A stretch of DNA of 64,000 nucleotides from Lachnoclostridium sp. UBA5725 (lineage in GTDB: Bacteria; Bacillota; Clostridia; Lachnospirales; Lachnospiraceae): assembly GCA_002419585.1 (NCBI GenBank), contig DIGJ01000024.1:1-64000 (forward strand), read 5' to 3'. A program made the position numbers and the translations under genes. The notes beneath the pieces were generated by a model, which worked only from the letters and a program-made list of their open reading frames with translations, had not been told where the DNA came from and ran no database searches. This document shows positions 43,015 to 50,905 of this stretch, piece after piece (within the stretch, counting starts at the first letter, position 1; every line of letters starts with the position of its first letter).

Positions 43015-43258
43015 CGAAACCCAGGAAAAAGCGATGAAAACCTACATAAAAAATCCAAATAGGGACGGGTGTTTTTTGAATTATTTTAGCATATTCAGCA
43101 GAAACTCTAAGTGAAATCAGCTCCCAAACGAGCTGATTTCACTTGTCAAGAGGTTCTGTTGAATGTTTATGCGGTTGATTCAAAAAACACCCGTCCCTAT
43201 TTGGATTTTATTCCGAAACGCCCCGTCCCCTTTTAAAATTCTCGCATCCGTCGTTCGT
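43015..43258. repeat. Family A long-hairpin repeat, copy A4 (subtype III)
   Basis: Basal arms 43050-43081 and 43178-43209 are a perfect 32-bp inverted repeat containing AATAGGGACGGGTG, unlike any other copy. The apical stem AAGTGAAATCAGCTC (43109-43123) pairs perfectly with 43130-43144 around loop ccaaac. The core motifs AGAAACTCTAA and AAGAGGTTCT are the reverse-orientation forms. It lies upstream of the DUF3888-like gene and downstream of rpoD, filling that 340-bp gap. Confidence 0.88.
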
Positions 43259-43276
43259 TTCATTTATGTTTACATA

Positions 43277-44404
43277 TTACATGATATCATAGCCTTTTAA
43301 AATACGAGCACGACTAGGATGTCTTAATTTACGCAGCGCTTTTGCTTCAATCTGGCGAATACGCTCTCTTGTAACGTTAAATTCTTTTCCTACTTCTTCT
43401 AACGTTCTGGTTCTTCCATCTTTTAATCCAAATCGTAAAACAAGTACTCGCTGCTCTCTTTCTGTTAAGGTATCTAACAGTTTCGCTATCTGATCTTGAA
43501 GCACTGCATAAGCTGCTGCATCTTCAGGTCCTATAATGGTATCGTCTTTGATAAAATCACCTAAGTGGCTATCATCTTCTTCACCGATTGGAGTATCAAG
43601 AGAAATCGGATCCGCTGATATCTTTAATATTTCACGAACTTTTTCGATTGGAAGATTCATGGCATCCGCCAGTTCTTGCTCAGATGGTTCTCTACCTAAT
43701 TCCTGTAATAAGTTTCTAGAAACTCGATATGTTTTATTAATGACTTCAGACATATGTACCGGAATACGAATGGTTCTGGACTGGTCTGCAATGGAACGTG
43801 TGATTGCCTGACGAATCCACCAGGTAGCATACGTACTAAATTTATATCCCTTGGTATAATCAAACTTTTCAACAGCTTTGATCAAACCTAAGTTACCTTC
43901 CTGAATTAAATCTAAGAAGGATAAGCCTCTTCCGACATATCGTTTCGCAATACTAACCACCAAACGCAAGTTAGATTCGGCTAATGTCTGTTTTGCAACA
44001 TCGTCACCATTTTCAATGCGCTTTGCTAGTTCAATTTCTTCTTCAATACTAAGGAGTGGATAACCACCAATTTCTTTTAAATAAAGCTTTACCGGGTCAT
44101 CTGACATTGCTGCTGATACCACTGATATATCTTCTGCGATATCATCCTCTGTAAAATCCTCGCTTGTATCGGTTTCTAATTCAAGCAAAGCATCTTCATT
44201 TGGTTCATCATCTAACTCAGCTGGTTCTAATACTACTATATTATTAGATTCTAAATGCTCATAAATTTTATCTACCTGATCAACATCTAAATTAAATTCT
44301 TTAAAGAAGTTGTTTAGTTTATCTATTTCTAGAATTCCCTTGTTCTTTTTTGCTATAGAAACAAGTTCATCTAACCTTGCCAAAAAATCTGTTGTATCAC
44401 TCAT
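43277..44404 (-). CDS. rpoD: Primary sigma factor (sigma-70/sigma-A)
   Basis: Housekeeping sigma factor, 375 residues. An N-terminal region 1.1-like helical domain precedes region 1.2 (DDPVKLYLKEIGGYPLLSIE). Regions 2.3-2.4 hold YKFSTYATWWIRQAITRSIA and region 4.2 VTRERIRQIEAKALRKLRHP. The start at MSDTTDFLARL has GGAGG upstream. It is usually in an operon after dnaG; here it is alone and divergent from an Mrp-like gene. Confidence 0.99.
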   Translation of the reverse strand: MSDTTDFLARLDELVSIAKKNKGILEIDKLNNFFKEFNLDVDQVDKIYEHLESNNIVVLEPAELDDEPNEDALLELETDTSEDFTEDDIAEDISVVSAAMSDDPVKLYLKEIGGYPLLSIEEEIELAKRIENGDDVAKQTLAESNLRLVVSIAKRYVGRGLSFLDLIQEGNLGLIKAVEKFDYTKGYKFSTYATWWIRQAITRSIADQSRTIRIPVHMSEVINKTYRVSRNLLQELGREPSEQELADAMNLPIEKVREILKISADPISLDTPIGEEDDSHLGDFIKDDTIIGPEDAAAYAVLQDQIAKLLDTLTEREQRVLVLRFGLKDGRTRTLEEVGKEFNVTRERIRQIEAKALRKLRHPSRARILKGYDIM

Positions 44405-44435
44405 TTGTAATTCCTCCATTTAGACACTAAACCGT

Positions 44436-44482
44436 ATTGTATCACAGTATGGATTGACAGTAAAGTAAAATTTGAGTATGAT
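44436..44482. promoter_or_regulatory. Overlapping divergent promoters of rpoD and the Mrp-like gene
   Basis: Plus strand: TTGACA (44454-44459), 17 nt, TATGAT (44477-44482) for the Mrp-like gene. Minus strand: TTTACT (44459-44464), 17 nt, TACAAT (44436-44441) for rpoD. The -35 boxes abut, so the promoters probably compete. Confidence 0.7.
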
Positions 44483-44501
44483 TACAAATGAGGTGATTTT
44501 A

Positions 44502-45335
44502 GTGAGTGAAACATGTTCAGGAAGCTGTTCTGGCTGTGGTGAATCTGGTTGTGAACAACGCAAGCCAAGCAGAGAAGATTTTTTAGAACCAATGAATTCT
44601 ATGAGTAATATTAAGAAGGTAATCGGTGTGGTAAGTGGTAAAGGTGGAGTTGGCAAATCTTTTGTGACTTCTTATCTTTCCGTATGTATGAGAAAACTAG
44701 GTTACGATACTGCAATTTTAGATGCCGATATTACCGGTCCATCCATTCCTAAAGCATTTGGAGTACATGGTCAGGCACAAGGCAATGAATCTGGTATCTT
44801 TCCAGCAGAAAGCAAAATGGGAACAAAAATGATTTCCATTAATTTACTACTCGATTCCGAAGAAACACCAGTTATTTGGCGTGGTCCTGTGATTGCAGGT
44901 ACAGTAAAACAATTCTGGTCCGACGTAATCTGGGGTGATGTTGATTATATGTTTGTGGATATGCCTCCAGGAACTGGCGACGTTCCTCTTACCGTATTCC
45001 AGTCATTACCATTGGATGGTATAGTAATCGTAACTTCTCCACAGGATTTGGTTTCTATGGTAGTAGCCAAAGCAGTTAACATGGCAAAAGACATGGATAT
45101 TCCAATCCTTGGAATTATCGAAAACTATAGCTATGTAGAATGTGGAACCTGCGGTGAAAAGATTTCTGTATTTGGTGAAAGCCATATCGATGAAATTGCT
45201 GCAAAACATGATTTAGAAGTTTTAGGTCAGATTCCTTTGACTCCTGCTATTGCAAAAGCAATCGATTCGGAAGATGTGGAAAGCCTTGAGGGCAATTGGT
45301 TAGAAAAAGCCGTTAAGAAATTAGAACATCTATAA
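44502..45335 (+). CDS. Mrp/NBP35-type Fe-S carrier ATPase
   Basis: A 277-residue P-loop NTPase of the Mrp (ApbC/NBP35) class that carries or inserts Fe-S clusters. An N-terminal Cys-rich motif (CSGSCSGCGESGC) precedes the deviant Walker A GVVSGKGGVGKS; later come FVDMPPGTGD and a CxxC (VECGTCGEK). The start is GTG 44502 with GAGGTG upstream; an earlier in-frame codon falls inside the promoter. Convergent with the patatin gene. Confidence 0.93.
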   Translation: MSETCSGSCSGCGESGCEQRKPSREDFLEPMNSMSNIKKVIGVVSGKGGVGKSFVTSYLSVCMRKLGYDTAILDADITGPSIPKAFGVHGQAQGNESGIFPAESKMGTKMISINLLLDSEETPVIWRGPVIAGTVKQFWSDVIWGDVDYMFVDMPPGTGDVPLTVFQSLPLDGIVIVTSPQDLVSMVVAKAVNMAKDMDIPILGIIENYSYVECGTCGEKISVFGESHIDEIAAKHDLEVLGQIPLTPAIAKAIDSEDVESLEGNWLEKAVKKLEHL

Positions 45336-45379
45336 AAGTGAACAGATGTAAGTTGTATGAGTAAAATAGAAATAAATGT

Positions 45380-45483
45380 AAAAAAGTACACAGAACGCAA
45401 TTGAAAATGGACTTCCTCCATAAGTTAGACCTGATTAACATATAGGGGCCGTTCAATGCAATCGTTTTCTATGTACTTTTTTT
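45380..45483. repeat. Long imperfect inverted repeat between convergent genes (C1)
   Basis: AAAAAAGTACACAGAA on the left faces TTTTCTATGTACTTTTTT on the right, with further partial pairing (CAATTG, TTCAATG) and about 45 nt of unpaired interior. T runs lie on both outer sides, so it can end both the Mrp-like and patatin transcripts. No family A or B core is present. Confidence 0.6.
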
Positions 45484-45518
45484 ATGTATTTCGTTGAATG
45501 TAATCTAGTAGCTATAAC

Positions 45519-46355
45519 CTATTTAAATAGGTTTTTAATCTCCATCAAATATTGTTTTGCCAAGTTGTAGCCATGTTGGTATGTCTTTTCTAGGGTTTTA
45601 ATGTCCTTTTCAAAGCTATTGATTGAATAGTCAGGGCGTATGATGATAGCCTTCCCATTTTTCTCAAGTTCTTCACAAAAGGCAACGGTGTCATTATAGG
45701 CAAGATGGCGAGTTAGAATTCTCTCTTTTATCCTTGGGTACGTTCTTCCAATCTTTCTAGCCACTAATTTGTTTTCATTTCCTAGTACTTTTTGATATCC
45801 TTTGGGTCTGGTCAATATAATCAGGTGCTTGTCATTGCCATCAGCAATGGCTTTTCGAACTGGAATCGGATCTGCAACTCCACCATCGTAGTATTTCTCA
45901 CCGTTTAGTTCAATTGCTGGGAATAGTACAGGCAAAGCGCAGGTAGCTCGAAACATCATAAATTTAGGGTCAAACTGCAATCCATTTAAGTATTGTGCCT
46001 CTCCTGTATTGGCATTGGTTACTCCGACAAGCACTTTTCCCTCATGCTTTAAATAAGTATCCCAATCAAACGGCACCAGCTTTTCTGGAATTTCGCCAAA
46101 TACAAAATCCAGACCGAACACACTTTTTTGTGAATGGAAATTCCCAATTCCCAAATATCGTTTATCATTGCGATATTTGCGCCCTATCTCCATATTTCTT
46201 CCACTTTGTCTGGATACATAAGAGATTCCGTCTGAGATTCCTGCAGATACTCCTATAATATAAGGAAACATGATATCCTCTTCTAATAATGCATCCATGA
46301 CTCCACAACTAAAAATAGGGCGAAATGTCCCCCCCTCTAGTATTAAACTTGGCAT
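45519..46355 (-). CDS. Patatin-like phospholipase
   Basis: A 278-residue acyl hydrolase of the patatin family. The glycine-rich start LILEGGTFRPIFSCGVMDAL forms the oxyanion region, the nucleophile Ser is in IGVSAGISDG (GxSxG), and the catalytic Asp is in YYDGGVADPIPV (DGG). No signal peptide, so probably cytosolic. Substrate unknown. Confidence 0.93.
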   Translation of the reverse strand: MPSLILEGGTFRPIFSCGVMDALLEEDIMFPYIIGVSAGISDGISYVSRQSGRNMEIGRKYRNDKRYLGIGNFHSQKSVFGLDFVFGEIPEKLVPFDWDTYLKHEGKVLVGVTNANTGEAQYLNGLQFDPKFMMFRATCALPVLFPAIELNGEKYYDGGVADPIPVRKAIADGNDKHLIILTRPKGYQKVLGNENKLVARKIGRTYPRIKERILTRHLAYNDTVAFCEELEKNGKAIIIRPDYSINSFEKDIKTLEKTYQHGYNLAKQYLMEIKNLFK

Positions 46356-46447
46356 ACTCTCAACTCCTTATAATCCTCTATATTCTATCTTCTATACGAA
46401 ACACTTTTGTTAAAGAATCTATTTCATAATCTTTTCTTAATGTTGTT

Positions 46448-46675
46448 TTATGCCTGATTTAACAGTTCATGTAACAATTCAATATCCGATTCCTTTAGCT
46501 TAATATTCGAACTTAATGACTTTCCTTCTTCCGTTGTTACATTAATTTCGATGATTGTACCAACTTTTACTGCGTCCCGATTTACCGCGCTTAAAAACTG
46601 TGGAAATTTAGGATGGTTTCTTACAAAAGCTTCTTTTGCTTGTTTGTATTTTAATAACATCGCTGGGTTTATCAT
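46448..46675 (-). CDS. Conserved hypothetical protein
   Basis: A 75-residue, lysine-rich protein beginning MINPAMLLKYKQAKEAFVRN and ending LKESDIELLHELLNQA. It seems to hold an N-terminal helix, a short beta segment (GTIIEINVTTEEG) and a C-terminal helix. I do not recognise a named family. A Shine-Dalgarno (AGGAG) lies upstream of the ATG. It precedes the patatin gene on the same strand after about 90 bp. Confidence 0.7.
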   Translation of the reverse strand: MINPAMLLKYKQAKEAFVRNHPKFPQFLSAVNRDAVKVGTIIEINVTTEEGKSLSSNIKLKESDIELLHELLNQA

Positions 46676-46926
46676 AATCTTATATTCTCCTTTTGCATCA
46701 TATATTTAAATTAAGCATTTATCGTATTCATTTACAAAGAGTCTACACCACAAAGTATGAAAGATGCAACCCCTTATTTTCCAACAAGGCAAAGATGACA
46801 GAATTCCTTTTATAAGCTATAATAACAGCAGTGATTCCCGTATAATAAAGACATCCTTTCGTCTGTGCAACCAGACATGTAGATGTTTATAAACTCTATA
46901 CATAGTACCAAGTTGGGAGGCAAATA

Positions 46927-47772
46927 ATGAGGTTTACAATTGGGCAGATGGCTAAAATCAATAATATAAGTGTGCAAACACTTCGACTTTATGATCGTCT
47001 TTTGCTGCTAAGGCCAGATTATGTGGATCCAGAGTCTGGCTATCGGTATTATAGTATCGTGCAGTGTGCCAAACTGGATATGATTCAAACGATGAAAGCA
47101 TTAGGCATGAGCTTAAAGGAAATCCGTGAATTTTTGGATCATAAAAACACCTTATTCTTAGAGGAGAAGCTTAGAGAAGAAAGTGAAAACATAGAATTAC
47201 AATTACTTGAGCTAGAAGAGAGAAAAATGTCAATTAATCAAACGCTTGCCTCGATTGAGCAATTCAAAAATGCTCCACCGGACAAAACGATTACACTTGA
47301 ATACATTCCAAAACGAACCGTTCTTGTGTTTGATTCTGGTATCAATTATTTTGATTATGGAATTGATATATATGAAGAAATCCTATTACATTTAAAAGAA
47401 AAGCTCTCACAGCTGAAAAAAGACAAATTATACTATCATAATCCTGGCACCATTCTTCGAAGGGAAAACTTAGAAAAAGGAGAATTCAAAGCAACGGAGA
47501 TCTTTGTCAATGTAAATCCAAAGGATTTTCAAGCAAAACAGACTTCTGTGATAAGTGCTGGTATGTATCAATGTATCTATTGTGACAGTTTTTCCAAAGA
47601 AAAAGAATATGCAAGACTTCTACTTGATGCAATCCTTAAAAATGAATACACCATTTGTGGTGACTATATTTGTGAGACCATTGCTGAAATTCCGGTATAC
47701 AAAGACGGTGAACGTGGAATGTACCTGCGATTGCAGGTTCCTGTACAAATTAATTCTACTTTGAAGTCTTGA
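46927..47772 (+). CDS. MerR-family regulator with effector-binding domain
   Basis: A 281-residue regulator. The N-terminal MerR winged helix starts MRFTIGQMAKINNISVQTLR with LRPDYVDPESGYRYY. A coiled-coil dimer helix (about 85-120) and a GyrI-like effector domain (about 125-275) follow, as in BmrR/BltR. No drug exporter lies beside it; the next gene, about 100 bp away on the same strand, is an NAD(P) oxidoreductase. The 250 bp upstream hold no clear element. Confidence 0.93.
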   Translation: MRFTIGQMAKINNISVQTLRLYDRLLLLRPDYVDPESGYRYYSIVQCAKLDMIQTMKALGMSLKEIREFLDHKNTLFLEEKLREESENIELQLLELEERKMSINQTLASIEQFKNAPPDKTITLEYIPKRTVLVFDSGINYFDYGIDIYEEILLHLKEKLSQLKKDKLYYHNPGTILRRENLEKGEFKATEIFVNVNPKDFQAKQTSVISAGMYQCIYCDSFSKEKEYARLLLDAILKNEYTICGDYICETIAEIPVYKDGERGMYLRLQVPVQINSTLKS

Positions 47773-47875
47773 CTCTATACTTGGAACATATCCTATACTG
47801 ATAATTGTAAGTAAACATTGCTGATTCGTCTGCAATGTATTGACAACAAATTAACAAATATCAGGAGGTGTTCGC

Positions 47876-48907
47876 ATGAACAAAGAAAAAATTAAGGTTG
47901 TACAGTATGGTTGTGGTAAAATGGCAAAATATATTCTTCGCTATCTTTATGAAAATGGCGCAGAAATTGTAGGTGCCATTGATGTAAATCCTGCTGTGGT
48001 CGGTATGGATGTTGGGCAGTTTGCAGGTCTTGGATTTGATCTTGGGGTAAAAATCCGTTCGGATGTAGATCAAGTCCTTGATGAATGTAAACCAGATGCA
48101 GCAGTTGTAACCTTATTTAGCTTTATCGAAGACTGCTATCCACATTACGAAAAATTATTAAAAAGAGGCATTAATATCATTACTACCTGCGAGGAAGCAA
48201 CCTATCCTTGGACGACTGCTTCTGCGCTTACCAATAAGTTGGATACGATTGCAAAAGAAAACAACTGTACGATCGTAGGTGCCGGAATGGAAGATATCTT
48301 TTGGATACATATGGTTGGAGTTGTTGCAGGAGGTTGCCACAAGATTGAACGAATCGAAGGGGCAGTAAGCTACAATGTAGAAGATTATGGTTTGGCACTT
48401 GCAAATGCACATGGCTGTAACCTTACACCAGACGAATTCGAACGTGATATCGCACATCCTGAAACACTGGAGCCAAGTTATGTATGGAATTCGAACGAAG
48501 CATTGTGTAACCTGATGGGCTGGACGATCAAGAGCCAGACACAAAAATGTGTTCCTTATTTTTCAGACGTTCCCGTTTATTCCGAAACAATGGGGCTTAC
48601 CATTCCAGTTGGAAACTGTATCGGAATGAGTGCCGTTGTTACAACTGAAACCTTCCAAGGACCAGTCATCGAAACACAGTGTATCGGCAAAGTCTATGGA
48701 CCAGAGGACGGCGATATGTGCGACTGGAAGATCACCGGCGAACCAGACACTACTTTCTATGTAAAGAAACCAGCAACCGTTGAGCATACTTGTGCAACGA
48801 TTGTAAACCGTATTCCTTCTATTATTAAAGCACCGGCTGGTTATGTAAGCGTTGACCGACTAGAAAGCGTTGAGTATCTGTCATATCCGATGCACTTGTA
48901 TTTGTAA
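47876..48907 (+). CDS. NAD(P)-dependent dehydrogenase, 2,4-diaminopentanoate dehydrogenase-like
   Basis: A 343-residue Rossmann protein related to dihydrodipicolinate reductase. The nucleotide-binding start is VVQYGCGKMAKYILRYLYEN; IVGAIDVNPAVVGMDVGQFA follows. The C-terminal part fits 2,4-diaminopentanoate dehydrogenase (Ord) of ornithine fermentation. The other ornithine-fermentation genes (OraS/OraE, OrtA/OrtB) are not nearby, so the substrate is uncertain. AGGAGG precedes the start. Confidence 0.8.
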   Translation: MNKEKIKVVQYGCGKMAKYILRYLYENGAEIVGAIDVNPAVVGMDVGQFAGLGFDLGVKIRSDVDQVLDECKPDAAVVTLFSFIEDCYPHYEKLLKRGINIITTCEEATYPWTTASALTNKLDTIAKENNCTIVGAGMEDIFWIHMVGVVAGGCHKIERIEGAVSYNVEDYGLALANAHGCNLTPDEFERDIAHPETLEPSYVWNSNEALCNLMGWTIKSQTQKCVPYFSDVPVYSETMGLTIPVGNCIGMSAVVTTETFQGPVIETQCIGKVYGPEDGDMCDWKITGEPDTTFYVKKPATVEHTCATIVNRIPSIIKAPAGYVSVDRLESVEYLSYPMHLYL

Positions 48908-48947
48908 TAAGCGTGCAAATGTGAACCTTCAAACGGGAGGTTGTGCA

Positions 48948-49124
48948 CAATTTGTAATTCGGACAGGAAAAAGCAGGGCTTCAAACTTCAGAACGATTGC
49001 CAATTTTAACAAGCCATAAACAAGAGGAATTGGGTGATTTGGCACCCAATTCCTCTTATGTCTTATTAAAATAATCGTTAATTCAGTTTGAAGCCCTGCT
49101 TTTTCCTGTCCGAATTACAAATTG
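48948..49124. repeat. Family B long-hairpin repeat, copy B2
   Basis: Arms 48948-48987 and 49085-49124 are a perfect 40-bp inverted repeat containing GGACAGGAAAAAGCAGGGC. Inside lies the imperfectly paired core shared with B1 in opposite orientation. At the tip AAGAGGAATTGGGT (49022-49035) pairs perfectly with 49044-49057 around an 8-nt loop. It fills the 325-bp convergent gap between the dehydrogenase and DUF1667 genes. Confidence 0.9.
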
Positions 49125-49233
49125 GGATAACATTTATTGAAGGATATAACATTTTAGTTCTCTATTATTTTGTTAATGATGGTGTCAAGGGAATGCCCTT
49201 TTATAGTTTTATAGTTTTATAGTTTTACAGCTT

Positions 49234-49602
49234 TTAGAGATTTACACTTTTTACCTGTTTTGTAGCTATAATATCAACTCCGGTGTCGGCTGCATTACTT
49301 ATTATTACGTCGCCGATATGAACTGGGGCTTTTACGGATATTCCTTGTAGGGATTTCATGACATCGAATATTTTATTTTTTGGAATGTCGGTTTTTGTTT
49401 TTACGGATACCATGGAAAGGTTGCCGCCTTCTACTTTTACGGTGCTTGTTACGAGACGTGTTGGGGATGTTACCTCTTTTATGGCGTATGCTTCGCCTCG
49501 TTTGCAGGTATTTCCTGTAATGGTTGTTATCTGTCCTTCTTCTACTTCTACTTTCATCATACACCCAAGAGGACAGCCGATACATATTAAATTATGTTCC
49601 AT
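49234..49602 (-). CDS. DUF1667 protein of the glycerol operon
   Basis: A 122-residue protein with Cys motif CIGCPLGCMMKVE near the N-terminus and a fourth Cys in GNTCKRGEAYA, likely a [4Fe-4S] or zinc site. DUF1667 genes regularly follow FAD oxidoreductases in Firmicutes glp operons, where the protein is presumed to be an electron-transfer partner. It starts 1 bp after the upstream oxidoreductase gene. Confidence 0.9.
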   Translation of the reverse strand: MEHNLICIGCPLGCMMKVEVEEGQITTITGNTCKRGEAYAIKEVTSPTRLVTSTVKVEGGNLSMVSVKTKTDIPKNKIFDVMKSLQGISVKAPVHIGDVIISNAADTGVDIIATKQVKSVNL

Positions 49603-49603
49603 T

Positions 49604-50893
49604 TTAATCCTCCTCCAGTTTAATTGTGATTTGTGAAAGTTCTGGATATTTTAGGATGTCTTCTTTTTTTAGATATACGTTCTCCATTTCTCCGGGTGCG
49701 ACAATTGGTCTCTTTTTATGGAGTACGCGCTCATTATCAAAATATACGCTGACATATCGATTGCGATAGACATCTCCTACACGGAAACGTATGACTTGTT
49801 CTTCCTCCATACACTCTGGGCGTATGGTCTGGGGTACAGTGTAGCGCACTCCTTGTGTTGGTATGAGCAATATTTCATGCATTAATTCTTCGTCTAAGGT
49901 ATTCAAATCTTTTTGGACGCGCTTTACATATTTTGCTGCATTTTTTCCCGCCTGAGCTGCTTCTTCGGACACAAAATCAACCAAATCATGCACATGCAGT
50001 ACATTACCGCAAGCAAATACCCCAGGTACACTTGTTTCGAGGCTTTCATTTACCGTAGGGCCACTTGTTACGTTTGAAAGTTCCACGCCAATTTGCTTTG
50101 ATACTTCATTTTCTGGAATTAATCCAACGGATAATAAAAGCGTATCACAGGTATAATATTCTTCCGTTCCTTCGATTGGCTTACCGGTCTTGTCTACTTC
50201 TGCAATTGTTACTCCTTCTACCCGTTCTTTTCCTTTGATTTCTACCACAGTATGGCTTAATTTTAAAGGTATTCCATAGTCATCCAGACACTGCACGATG
50301 TTTCGTTTCAGTCCACCAGAATATTGCATAATTTCAGCAACCACTTTTACCTTTGCTCCCTCAAGCGTCATCCTTCTTGCCATAATTAAACCGATATCTC
50401 CAGAGCCTAAGATCACTACTTCTCTACCCGGCATATAGCCTTCGATATTAACAAATCGCTGCGCGGTACCGGCGCTGAAAATGCCGGCAGGACGATATCC
50501 TGGAATATTGAGGGCACCTCTGGAACGCTCCCTGCATCCCATGGCAAGAATAATCGCTTTTGCTTCAATTTCAAACATACCTTCCAAGGTGTTCATGGCG
50601 GTAACCACCTTGTTTGGTGTAATATCCATAACCATGGTATTTAGTTTGTATTCAATGTGCTTTTCTTTTACTTCCTCCATGAATCGCTGCGCATATTCCG
50701 GTCCGGTAAGTTCCTCCTTAAAGGTATGAAGGCCAAACCCATTGTGAATGCACTGGTTTAAGATTCCACCAAGTTCACGGTCACGTTCGATGATTAGAAT
50801 TCGTTCGACTCCTTCTTTTAGCGCTTCGATAGCCGCTGCAAGACCAGCCGGTCCACCTCCGACGATCACAATATCATAAATTAACTGTTTCAT
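49604..50893 (-). CDS. FAD-dependent oxidoreductase of the glycerol operon
   Basis: A 429-residue two-dinucleotide-binding flavoprotein. FAD-binding GGGPAGLAAAIEALKEG is at the N-terminus, the NAD(P) GxGxxG-type site VVILGSGDIGLIMARRM at mid-length, and a late FAD contact in TSVPGVFACGNVLHVHD. The start is ATG 50893, 6 nt after AAGGGGTG; a GTG three codons upstream overlaps that site. It probably passes electrons between the neighbouring FAD dehydrogenase and DUF1667. Confidence 0.9.
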   Translation of the reverse strand: MKQLIYDIVIVGGGPAGLAAAIEALKEGVERILIIERDRELGGILNQCIHNGFGLHTFKEELTGPEYAQRFMEEVKEKHIEYKLNTMVMDITPNKVVTAMNTLEGMFEIEAKAIILAMGCRERSRGALNIPGYRPAGIFSAGTAQRFVNIEGYMPGREVVILGSGDIGLIMARRMTLEGAKVKVVAEIMQYSGGLKRNIVQCLDDYGIPLKLSHTVVEIKGKERVEGVTIAEVDKTGKPIEGTEEYYTCDTLLLSVGLIPENEVSKQIGVELSNVTSGPTVNESLETSVPGVFACGNVLHVHDLVDFVSEEAAQAGKNAAKYVKRVQKDLNTLDEELMHEILLIPTQGVRYTVPQTIRPECMEEEQVIRFRVGDVYRNRYVSVYFDNERVLHKKRPIVAPGEMENVYLKKEDILKYPELSQITIKLEED

Positions 50894-50905
50894 TCCAATC
50901 ACCCC

